NCBI RefSeq assembly: GCF_000003605.2
Contig: NW_003108093.1
Coordinates: 128,838 to 192,837 of the forward strand
Source of the DNA: Saccoglossus kowalevskii
Taxonomy: Eukaryota; Hemichordata; Enteropneusta; Harrimaniidae
DNA: 64,000 nucleotides
Direction of reading: 5' to 3'
Shown here: positions 1-11,500 of the stretch, piece by piece
How positions within the stretch are numbered: the stretch's first letter is position 1
Layout of the letters: the number at the start of each line of letters is the position of its first letter
Position numbers and translations under genes: made by a program
The notes under the pieces: generated by a model
The model's input: the letters and a program-made list of their open reading frames with translations, nothing else
Databases searched by the model: none
Told to the model about the DNA's origin: nothing

Positions 1-568
1 AAATGCCTGGATATGTAACTTTTAGGGTCATAAAAGTGCTAGGATGTGTAACCTTTGAGGGTCATAAAAGTGCCAGGATATATAACTTCGAGGGTCTTAA
101 AGTGCCAGGATATATAACCTTTGAGGGTCTTAAAGTGCCAGGATATATAACCTTTGAGGGTCATAAAAGTGCCAGGATATATAACCTTTGAGGGTCATAA
201 AAGTGCCAGGATATATAACCTTTGAGGGTCATAAAAGTGCCAGGATCTATAACCTTTGAGGGTCTTAAAGTGCCAGGATATATAACCTTTGAGGGTCTTA
301 AAGTGCCAGGATATATAACCTTTGAGGGTCATAAAAGTGCCAGGATATATAACCTTTGAGGGTCATACAAGTGCCAGGATGTGTAACCTTTGAGAGTCAT
401 AAAAGTGCCAGGATATATAACCTTTGAGGGTCTTAAAGTGCCAGGATATATAACCTTTGAGGGTCATAAAAGTGCCAGGATGTGTAACCTTTGAGGGTCA
501 TAAAAGTACCAGGATGTGTAACCTTTGAGGGTCATAAAAGTGCCAGGATGTGTAACCTTTGAGGGTCA
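1..568. repeat. 33/34-bp minisatellite, about 17 copies
   Basis: The first 568 bases are direct tandem copies of a unit that reads roughly GTGCCAGGATATATAACC followed by TTTGAGGGTCATAAAA (34 bp) or a 33-bp form with TCTTAAA. Copies differ by a few substitutions, mainly ATATAT versus GTGTAA in the middle. The array already runs at base 1, so its left end lies outside the window. It sits in an intron of the NBEA/LRBA gene if the gene extends leftward as expected. A short open frame across it is a product of the repeat and not a gene. Confidence 0.97.
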
Positions 569-869
569 TGGCATAATTACATGACCTTTAAGGTTTCTGC
601 CATTATAGTCAATTTTTTTTTATGTTTATCCTTTGAATATGAAGCATTGCGGAAAAAAAAGTAAAATTGCATTGTGAGAAAATGCTGCTAAAATAGTGCA
701 GAGTTATTTTATATTTATACTAAAATATTATTTCAATAAACTATAGAGACCCACAAAATATGTAAGCAAAAAGCCTTGGCTGCTAACAATATATAAATCG
801 CCAAAGTTAGTTACTATTGTACATGAATGTGTGATGTTGATGTACCCCATTGGATGTTTTTTTCTCTAG

Positions 870-890
870 GTACGTTTATTAGTTGCTAAA
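870..890 (+). CDS. candidate 21-nt microexon of the NBEA/LRBA gene (tentative)
   Basis: A strong acceptor (a T-rich tract ending TCTCTAG at 869) and a consensus donor (AAA followed by GTAAGT at 891) enclose exactly 21 nt reading VRLLVAK. The length is a multiple of three and both phases would be 0, the same phase as the next certain exon at 2481. Neurobeachin genes are known to carry alternatively used small exons in the variable linker, so a cassette microexon is plausible. I do not recognise the peptide, and chance splice-site pairs of this kind are common. The call rests on splice signals only. Confidence 0.25.
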
Positions 891-986
891 GTAAGTCTGT
901 TGGATAACCCTTATATTTTTATGTATGATTTAGTTTAATATTATCACTTCAATTTTTCTTCATTCTTTGCTCTTAATTTGCCTCAG

Positions 987-1025
987 TCTGTCATCGTTGG
1001 ACATTATACCTCTTCAAATTCTCAG
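987..1025 (+). CDS. candidate 39-nt small exon of the NBEA/LRBA gene (tentative)
   Basis: A pyrimidine-rich tract ending CCTCAG at 986 and a donor CAG/GTAGTT at 1026 bracket 39 nt that read SVIVGHYTSSNSQ without a stop. Both junctions would be phase 0, compatible with the candidate at 870-890 and with the certain exon at 2481. The peptide is not one I recognise from NBEA or LRBA. Transcript data or comparison with a sister species would decide. Confidence 0.25.
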
Positions 1026-2480
1026 GTAGTTTGCAATGTTTGGACTTGTTTTATGTTGCTTTCACGTTTTCGGGTAATTTTTGAAATCACCATTCAGTAT
1101 TGCAGTTTACCAGCAGTGTCGTCGCTGGTATTACATACATCTTCTTCTGTTTTTATGCAAATTAATTTGTTTTGCTTGCTGTGTTTAATTTCTTTGCCTT
1201 TTGCACTATGCGTGTTTTCAAATGCTTGGTGTATAGGTTTTCTCACACTTAATTTATATATAGTTCTCATTTCATTGTTGAGTGCTACGTACTAACATGG
1301 CTAAAAATAAATGACAGACTTTGTGTCTGTTTTATCAGTGTTTGAAATTCTTAGTACATTTCAGCTGCCAAATTTGAATATGATCACAGTGTCATCTCAC
1401 TCTCTGCTTTACTATGTAGATGTAGATAACCAAGTATAGAATAAAGTGTATTGGGTTTTACAAGGTGTTCTAATTAACACTGACACTCGTTAATTTAAAA
1501 GTAGATATAGTTAATATTTTGCTGTCCATTTTTGTACCCTAGAATATTATGTCGTGTTGATTTCAGTTTGGGATATTGTCAATTTTCCACACGACTTCTA
1601 GGGTCTAAGTGTACGTTATTTTTGTTGTCTTGGAAAGTCGGCAAACAAAGGTAGTACATGTATGTGTAATACCACAAACACTCACCACATCCATGTTATA
1701 GCTACAACAATAAATCGGCTACACCCTTATGCAAATTTGCTATCACTATGACAGCCACAGGTATCACATGCATATTTGAAATAAACTACTTTTGTTTTGA
1801 ACCTTTGAACATACTAGTATGTTACAGTATAAACCTACATAATGTTTTACATACATGGTTCCAAACAAGTCATCAAAACATTATCGTATGTCCATTTAGA
1901 TAAAAATTATGAAAGAAATATAGAAAAATACTAATAAATAATTTTGTTGTGAATTGTTGGAATTCAAAGAGTTGAAAACACCAATCTTTTCTCTACTGTA
2001 CTATAAGAAATGCTGAGACAATAAAGAATGTTTCAGCCTCTCTCTCTCTCTCTGTCTTCACTGTGTTCAACATCAATGTCAATTTCACATCCATAAAATG
2101 GACTCATGTCTGATGTCATGTCTGAAAAGAGTTTGCAATGTAGAATACGATTCATTCACTCAAAATATATTACACAATTAAGCTTATTAGTAGTTTCATT
2201 GACAGTTTCAGTAACCATGGACCATCATTTCTGCTAGCTACACAGGGGCTACTGTAACTAATAACCTCTAGCAATTTTGATGATTTCTGGGTTTTCACAA
2301 TCATAACAGTTACTATGTTTTAATGTTCACTGCTACATCATTTCCAGAACGCAAAATTTAAGAAATTGCACCAAACTAGAATAATTGTCCACCTCACTGA
2401 AACTAGCCATAGTCAAATAACAACTTGGTTCTAGAGAGGGGGCACATTTGTAAAAGCTTTCTCAATGGTATCTTTTCCAG

Positions 2481-2588
2481 AATATTGTAGAAAACCTTGT
2501 AACACAGACACCACCTGTGAAAGAACCTGAAAAATTGCTACAAGATATGGATATCAATAGATTACGAGCTGTTGTGTACAGAGATGTG
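2481..2588 (+). CDS. NBEA/LRBA: NBEA/LRBA exon 1 of window (phase 0-0)
   Basis: The acceptor is TTTTCCAG at 2473-2480 and the donor GTGAGT at 2589. The 36 codons read NIVENLVTQ followed by [19 protein letters not shown] and RAVVYRDV. This matches, nearly residue for residue, the segment of vertebrate NBEA that precedes the variable linker. It splices in phase 0 to the exon at 5973, giving the conserved junction [12 protein letters not shown]. Confidence 0.93.
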
Positions 2589-5500
2589 GTGAGTAAATAC
2601 TAAGATGAGTTTGGAATAGCCGCTGGCGGCGCCATCCTATGTTCTCACGGTGGGGCCATATTGAAGTCAGCCCAGCCTGTTTATGTATTTACATTACGAC
2701 CTCGTCAATCTATCCAACGCTGATTTTAATCGGAAAACAGAACGAGACAGCACAACATGCACTGACACCACTTTGTAAGTTCAAAACGTCACCTCAGTAA
2801 ATATTGAACAGAAAATCGCCGAAAAACATCGTCACCAGTGTTAATATAAAACAATATAAATGTTAAAGATGACAACTTGAAGAAATAATTACTCCCTTAA
2901 AATAATAATGAATGACGACATACAGTACACCCAACCTTCCGCTTTTACTGCTTTTTAATCGATCTCTTATCGCTTAATTTTCGACCACACGGTCTTGCCC
3001 GACCAGAAACCGGACTCATTTTAATTGTTGTTTTTTTCGTCGTCGTCGTCGCCCAAACACTGATCACTCACACATGAGTCGTCGAAATGGTGGTTTTGAT
3101 AGTAAAGTGTGAAAATACAACTAGTATTAACTATTATTAAATTCTGAACAACACTTCAAATCTTTAGTTGTATTTGTACTAGTATTGTTCGTGAAAGCAA
3201 CTGAACTGGGACCTCTTGTTAAATGATTTGGGTGCTGGTTCTAATTGTAATATTTTATTTTATTTTAATAAGACAGTTACGTGAAAAAAGGCCTAGCTAA
3301 CTCTTTTTAACAGAGCGGGGAGACAAGGAGAATATTAATGATTAATTCCAAAAATAACAAGACCAAAACCTTGTCGGTCCACAGGCAATCGTTCTGGTAA
3401 AATTTGACATCCAATTTTCAAAATTAAGTCACGATCAGTGAATGAGCTCGATCTATACGTACCTTAAAAATATTTCCACAAAATATTTTTGAATAAAAAC
3501 TGCTGCATGCCCTAAAATCCCACCTGTTTTTCAAAATATACCAATGTTGTCAGTGACTAATTTTAAAGTCTGTCACAGCACAAAAAAAAAATGTGAATCG
3601 ATGCCGGAGATTGGATGGTACGACGACCCTTCAACAAGCGTCAAATATGCTTTGTTACAACATCATTGATTGGCTGAAAGTCACCTGATCGGATCACGGC
3701 CTGGGCCACAGAACCATATTTGTCCGTATTATCAACAAGACTCTACGAGAGAACCACACCCACATTTTCAACCATTTTAGAGTAGAAGTTGCCAGCAAAT
3801 GTTGAAAAACTCATGAATTTTATGGATTCGAATAAAATAAAACTAGCGATTGCTAAGAATGATTATTAATATATTCCCAGATGCTCTTCGAATCGAAATT
3901 TTTGATTTCAAGGTAAAAAATGGCTAGTTGAAGTTGCATCAACTTCAAGGTGGCTGTTTTACCGGACTGAACAACTCTAGCTCTGTTGTAGTTTCGTAAT
4001 GTAAAATAAATTATATATATATAATAATAATAATAATAATAGTTTATTACGCAACTGTAATCTGCTGTGGATACAGTAAGGTAAAAATAGTGTAAAATAA
4101 AGCAACTAAAAATAACTACAAATTTAAAAGTTCTAATAACTACAAAAAATCAGAAAGTAATAAAAATACAGTAAATAAATCAAAGCAAAGGTAAATAATA
4201 ATACTTGTTTAATTATTTGGGTTTTTAGCGTACAAACTTAATCCCCATGAATTACGGTCAATGTTGTTCTGTCTAGGCTGATTGTGTTGAATGCCGGACA
4301 TCGAGACCGACGCCCGTCCTAAACTCAGTATGGAAAAACCAACTCGGAACGATATTCCAAACAAATTATTGGGACACGGTCGACAGACATTCCAAACAAT
4401 CAAAATTATTAACGAAAGACGAGATTTTCCTAGATATTTACAAACATACTGTCATGACAAACATATGTAAAATTAACAAATACACAAAGCGGTGTAATAT
4501 TAGCTTTTATTTTAGGCTTAGAAATATTTTCTTTCACTCAGTCCATGCTTGGAACTGCAATTTAGCTTCATGGTTCTTCGGCTTGTCTACGCCTTGGGAG
4601 GAAACAACAAGAATAATTATACAAATCTTAAACACATTGCGAAGACTCAACAATCAGGAAAGAAAACCCAGACAACCATGTCATACTTGTGTTGAAATAC
4701 ATTTTGTATTTCATGTCAGAATATTGTTTAAAATATAATATTCAATCCCAGCCAAATCGAGGTCAAAGTGTCAGATTGCATGCATATAATTATAGATAGT
4801 TAAAACAAAAAGTATTTGAACTTTTGTCAGCTGTTCAACATCTATGAAAACCAGAAAGACAATTATAAGACAATGTGAACCTCGGACATTTTTAGTTCAA
4901 ATTTTAAATGCGAGCCAGCGAACGGGCAGTGATAATTGTCCAGTGGAAATTGTCCAGTCGAATTCACCAAGCAGTCGCAAAAGCGAGCGAAAAAAAAAGG
5001 TTGGGCGAAATGAGTGTTGTAAGTTGGATAGATTGATGAGGTCGTAACATAAGTACATACACAGGCTGGGCTGACTTCAATATGGCCCCACCATGGGGAA
5101 ATTTGTTGGTCACGTGATAGGGTGGCGTCGCCAGCGGTCGTTTATCTTGAAAGTGGGCTATTGTTTGGTTGCTATGTTACCAAGTGCATAGTAGTGGTGA
5201 TTTAATCGTCAGCGTAAAACATCCGTTTGCGTCAACTTTGCAATTTCGAGTCCTTCTTACTAACTATCAGCTGTGTAGCTAATATATCCAGGGATGTTCT
5301 CTCTAAGATTTATTAGTTTTGTGACAATATTTTCAATTCAATTTTGATTGCTTTGATATTAAATACCTATCTGAATATTTTCAATTCAATTTTGATTGCT
5401 TTGATATTAAATACCTATCTGAATATTTTCAATTCAATTTTGATTGCTTTGATATTAAATACCTATCTGAGATTTTCTCATTTTGGGATATCTGCACTTC

Positions 5501-8500
5501 TCTAATTTGATTAACTTTGTAATTTTTGGTAAAAAGTTATTAAAATATTAATAATTATTTATTAAAAACTTCAATTTTGATTGATTTGAAATTGATGGAT
5601 CTCTCTCAGATCTGTTGATTCTGTATCAATATTTTTTGTGATTTTTGATGAAAAGTGATTTTTTTGACTTCTTGTTGAAAACCGCAAGTAAGATTATACA
5701 TATAGGCATCTCAGGTGGACCTTTCTCATATTTGTTCATTTTATGAATGAATTTTTCGGTTCTCAGGAATTCATGAGAATTAACTAATATACTGTAGAAA
5801 AAAAATATTTACTATATTTTATTGCTTTTAACTAAGAGTGAAAAGAAAGTCCAATGAATAACCAATCCCTTTACAATTACATGTACATATTTTGGCCAGC
5901 AAATGTCTGGCAATGACAGAAAATAATCTTGGTAACTTTATGTATAAATGTTTTTAATTGCACTATTTTCAGGAGGAGAGTAAACAAGCTCAATTCCTAG
6001 CACTAGCCGTGGTTTACTTTGTATCAGTATTAATGGTCGGAAGGTACAGGGATATTCTGGAGACTGAATCTGATAGCCATGCTGCAGATGAAGCTACAAG
6101 ACAGAGAGCCAGAAGTATGATCAATTCACCGACCAGTACAGAAGGCAGGTTTCAATTCAACAGCAATGATGATATGGAAAGAGTACATCACGGGCAACAA
6201 GGTGGTAATCAGGTTGCTCAAAACAGTTCAGAAAAACCTGCAGTCGAACAGCAAAGCAGTACTGCTGTTGTTACGACTGGTCTGACTACTGTCAACGATA
6301 CTGGGTTACAGCAACAACCAGCTGAGACTACGCCTGATATGAATGCTGCAGTGATTGGAGTCAGTGACAGCAAGAAAGCTGATTTACAAGCCTCTGCGGC
6401 ATTAGCAGCCGCAACTATTCAGACTGGAGATGCTGCCGATGTGGAAACTGTTAATGTTACTGCCTCTTCACCTGCAGTTATCTCTGCAAGCAATAATGGT
6501 GAGCCAATCAGTACTTTAAGCGGTGTTACCGACAGGACTGTTGTAGCAACCGCTGATGCTGCATCTGCTACATATCCTCTGTCACCAACCCTCCCCCCAT
6601 CAGAACCTGTCACCCCCAATGATGCTGCAGGTCCCACTGCATCCATCTCTTCGGTGGTCGATGCCTCAGCTGTGGCTAAGAAACCCATGCAGACATGGCC
6701 ATGGACACCTGCTATTGAAGAGGAGAAGAAGAAAGCTGCTGCTGCTATGAACAAGAAAGCTATGAGGAACGGCAATGGTCAGCCTACGATGGGTCTCCCC
6801 CCGGGGCCGCCACCAGCGAGTGCCCTGTGGAATGGCAACACGACAGTCAGTGGTCCATCATTGGCTGAGGCGCACAGTCTGCTGGCAGACAACCAAGCAA
6901 TGTGTTGGGGTGGGGGTAACGTGGACGAGAGGCTGCAAAGGTCTTTGGAAACCACTGCACCATTGCTGAGAGAGATATTTGTGGATTTTGCACAGTTTCT
7001 GTCTAAGACTTTGGTTGGAAGTCATGGACAGGAACTTTTAATAGAAGGTAGGTTCATCTACATATGATGTAGTAATTTATATAAACATGTCATAAATCTA
7101 TCCACATTTTGTGCATAGTCAAATGATCATTATTTCTGCCTACAAATGTACATGTTATGAAATACTAGCATTAACTGCAAGTCTGTAAAACAAATGGTAA
7201 TGTTCTACTCATATTATGTGTGTTTTAGATAAAGCAGTAATATCTTCTCATTTTTTTCTGTTCATGTCCATTTTCACCCTGTATTGCAATTATGGTATTA
7301 GCTCTGTTAGTAGCACATGCACTTGTGATAATTATGGAGGTGTTTCTTTGGTCAAAATAAGTAATGTTTTGATAATTCATGATTTAGCAAATGAGATTTT
7401 TGGTTTATATGCAAGTATGGTAATATGATTGATGCATTCATGGACATATTACTGATTGACATCATTGATATCAAAATTACATACCTTTATTTTATAAATA
7501 CTATCTTCACTATTGACGTCGTCCCCTTTCACAAAATAGAATTTAATAAAAGTTTAAAGTGCCTGTGCAATGCCCATCCTCACGTTTCCCATTTTAGATC
7601 TGTGTCCCACTGAAAAAGGTAGTTATTGATTTTTTTGCTGAAAACCATTACTCGTATCCAAGTAAATTTGGGATATTTCTCGTGTTGTAGCCACGCCCAC
7701 CTATCGTGAAACGGACGACTGTTTCCGGATTTCCGACTCTCGCCGAAAGTGCGCCACCAAATGACAAAATGTGAGATGAAGTCATACCCCTGAGTCGTAA
7801 TACCACTGGTCGTTCAGTATACTTTTAAACGATATACATTTTTCGGTCGGCGTTTTTTCTTCTTTTTTTTTTTGTCTATTTTTTTTTTTTTTTTTGAGAG
7901 AGAGAGGTTTTAGATGTTGTGTTGTGGGCAGTTGCAGTGAAACGTATAGCCATAGTGTATGTATTCACACGTTTCTAATCGATCCGAAGGTGCAACATCA
8001 CTTAACCTTAGATTCATTCAACTGTCCTCGTCCATAAAAAAAACGACTAGATTTAAAGAGAAACGCCGACAACGTAAACCTGGCGCAACACTTTAGAAAG
8101 AAATAGATTCCGGACCAGCCCATGATCAGCGAGGCGGATTTCAGAAGAAAGAGAGACGTCCGGCAAGTGTTTCAAATGAGTTGATTTTTTTTGCGATCCT
8201 GATTATCGGTTTATAGAGACCATTTAGTCCCTGTTAAGTAAAAGGTAGCAACAATTTTGACAGTGACACGAAAACGAAGCGTCGGACAAACAGGAAATTA
8301 CATAGCCCTTACACACAGCTAAGTGTTTTCATTTTCGAAGGCTAAAAGTTTCTGAATTGTTTGGTGATTGGTGTTGAATGTTCTTTTTTACCTCCATGCT
8401 TGCAGCTTGATCTGCTTAATAATTTATGAAATAAGAATCCGGGCTTGGTCAATGTGTTTCCACCAAATAAAGTTTTAATACGATGTTATAATTATGACAA

Positions 8501-11500
8501 TCACGGCATGGATCAAGCTAACTCGAATCCACTCTGAATTTATTTGTATGTGTGTCGATCTCGATTATTTTTGTTATCCAATTAAACGCCGCTTTTAACG
8601 CACTTGCCCTCGCCGTGACCCGACGCGTTCACCTATTTCAACAAAATGTCAATTTATTTCCACGCTACTGTCATTTATTTAGTAACTGTGATTTGTCGTT
8701 TTTTAGCTCCGCTGTCAACTTTGTCGAGCGGAGCTTATCATATGAGTGATTGTCCGTCGTCGTCCGTGTCAATGTTTTATTTTTTTGACTTCTTCTTGAA
8801 AACTACAAGCCTGAATGCTTTGATACTTGGTGTATATGTACCTTGGGTAGACCTCTCTCAGATTTATTCATTTTGTAATGATATCTTTAATTCTCTAATT
8901 TTGGTGAATATTTTTGTCATTTTTAGTAAAAAGTGATATTTTCGACTTCTTGTTAAAAACCGCAAGTCCAATTGCTTTGATATTACATATATAGGTACTA
9001 CATGTGGAACTCTCTCAGATTTGTTCATTTTGTAATGATATCTTTAGTTCTCTAATTTTGGTGAATATTTTTGTCATTTTTAGTAAAAAGTGATATTTTC
9101 GACTTCTTGTTAAAAACCGCAAGTTCAATTGCTTTGATATTACATATATAGGTACTACATGTGGACCTCTCTCAGATTTGTTCATTTTGTAATGATATCT
9201 TCAATTCTCTAATTTTGGTAAATATTTTTGTCATTTTTGGTAAAAAGTGATATTTTCAACTTCTTGTTAAAAACCGCAAGTCCAATTGCTTTGATATTAC
9301 ATGCATAGGTACTACAAGTGGACCTGTCTCAGATTTGTTCATTTTGTAATGATATCTTTAATTCTTTAATTTTGGTGAATATTTTTGTCATTTTTGGTAA
9401 AAAGTGATATTTTCAACTTCTTGTTGAAAACCGCAAGTCCAATTGCTTTTATATTACATACATAAATACTACATGTGGACCTTGTTAATTTTGTGGTGAT
9501 ATCTTTAATTACTTAATTTTGATGATTATTTTTGTCATTTTTGGTGAAAAGTGATATTTTTGAATTCTTGTTGAAAACAGCAAGGTCCTTTGCTTTGATA
9601 CTATACATATTGTTCATTTTCTAATGATATCTTCAGTTCTTTAATTGAAATGTGCATTGCTAACAGCGGAGCTATCTCAGCCGATAGGCTGCTTGTTTAA
9701 TTATGTTATAGTGATCACTATTGTCTAATGTTTAGAATGTCAAAATATGTTCTCTTTTATTTTAATTTTGAAAGTTTTACTCAGACGATCGATGAAATAA
9801 AACAGTGTAGTGACGTGCCTAGTAACCTGCTAAATAACGAGATAATTCCGACGTCAGATTCTATTTTGTCCAGCAACAGTGTACAACCGTGCGCCGGTGT
9901 CGGTGACAATCACGGTGACCAGCTACATCAGAACGGACATATTTCGCATCTAACTCAACCCCATGCAACAAAAATTGATACTATGTGTTCATTATGGTCC
10001 ATTCTTCCTCGACGAACAAGTACATAAGTGACAATATAGTCAAAGACGAGAAAACTGCACAAGAAATTTGCCTTATTTACACGTATCGGCAATGCAAGCT
10101 GCCATGCGACTTCCCCTTCTGACGTCACAAGGGGAATTTCTGTATGCAAATGAGAAGCTAATGAGGAGCCTCGTTTTAAAATACACAAAAATAAAGTTGC
10201 CGTAGACTGAGTTTAAAACCCATTTTTTCACTTAAAAAAATTAATTCATGCTTAGAAACATAAAAATTAATAATATTTATGTATCAATTGATAATTTTAG
10301 GCCTGAAAATAGCAGCCATTTCATAGGCACTTTAAAATCTTTGAAAATAAACATTGATAAGTTAGGTTGGAAATAATCTATCTGTAAAGTTGTAACATGC
10401 ATGTGTCAATCAATCTCACTTCCACTGACCTTCTTACAAAGGTATGGTAATTAATTATAAACAAAACTGACACTTGTTTTATTTTTTTCATGCCAAGGTT
10501 TAGTGAGCATGAAGTCTTCTAACTCTGTTATTGAACTAGTCATGTTGCTGTGTTCTCAAGAATGGCAAAACTCCATCCAAAAGCATGCTGGTCTAGCTTT
10601 TATTGAACTTATCAATGAGGGCAGGCTACATTCTCACGCCACCCGGGAACACATCCTCAGAGTATCCAATGAGGCAGAGTTTATTTTAAGTCGTCAACGA
10701 GCGGAGGATGTCATGAAACATGCAGAATTTGAGGTATTTGTATTTTTTTGATAAAATTCTGTGAAATATTGTCTATTCACTGCTGGAAATTGTACCTGTA
10801 GAAGAGTAATTGTAGCTGTTTTAACTTTTAGAACTCAATATTTTCTCTCACCATTATTTTTGGAAAACACTTTGCATATTGTGTAATTGTTCATTTCCAC
10901 CAAATTGGATAATTTGCCATTGGCAACACATTAGAATCAAAACTTTTAAAAAAATGTAAAAACAAAAATATGTGGGTTTATTTTGTGAAAGGTCTCTCAA
11001 TGTATTGACTCATGATAAAGGTCATAAAGCTTCTGAAATTAAAAACGAAAATTCTCAATTTGTTGACACTAGATGGCGCTTTTGGTCTTGTATGTGCATC
11101 AAATTGAATTTCCATTTTTTGGGCAATTTGAAATTTTCCACTGAACGGTCTTTGCAGTTAATTTGGATATTTCAAAGCTAATATCAATCATATTTTTAGA
11201 TAGAATGGGATAGACAGATTAAATTCATTCAATTTTTGAATAAATGTCTTTGTTTTCAGTCTCTCTGTGCAACTTCCTCAGTTGAGAGAAAAGATGAGGA
11301 GCGTCTTTGTGACCATCTGATAACGGCCGCTAGACATCGTGATCACATGACAGCTAATCAAGTGCTCCAGAAGATACTAGGAATACTAATCAATAAGCAT
11401 GGTGCCTGGATGAATGTTGAACGGTGAGTCCCCCCTACTACCTCGTCTTTGTTTTAGTGAGAGAATACGACTTCCTCTCCCCTTCCCCTATCATGTCCAC

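Larger units (their letters stand above)
570..2480 (+). other. AT-rich intronic sequence upstream of the first certain exon
   Basis: This stretch is mostly AT-rich and CpG-poor, with a short TC microsatellite near 2040-2055. Apart from two weak candidate small exons (870-890 and 987-1025, listed separately) I see no coding or RNA feature. It ends at a clean polypyrimidine tract and AG acceptor at 2471-2480. Confidence 0.6.
2589..5972 (+). other. NBEA/LRBA intron, 3.4 kb, largely filled by repeats
   Basis: The intron opens with GTGAGT and closes with a TTTTCAG acceptor at 5966-5972. Most of it is occupied by an inverted-repeat element (2620-5137) that begins only about 30 bp after the donor. 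A block of decayed tandem repeats follows at 5283-5760. The final 200 bp are AT-rich unique sequence. Confidence 0.85.
7048..10497 (+). other. NBEA/LRBA intron, 3.45 kb
   Basis: The first 600 bp are AT-rich and unremarkable. About 7680-8500 is a more CpG-rich stretch with a T-rich tract at 7855-7897, which looks like inserted sequence of unknown family. A 157-bp-unit element follows (8704-9674), then a coding-like block (9785-10019) and a 26-bp palindrome (10111-10136). The last 300 bp are AT-rich and end with a weak pyrimidine tract and CAAG acceptor at 10494-10497. Confidence 0.7.

Noticed and set aside
6419-6775. 118-codon antisense frame in the linker exon
   Set aside because: It mirrors the Ala/Thr-rich composition of the sense exon.
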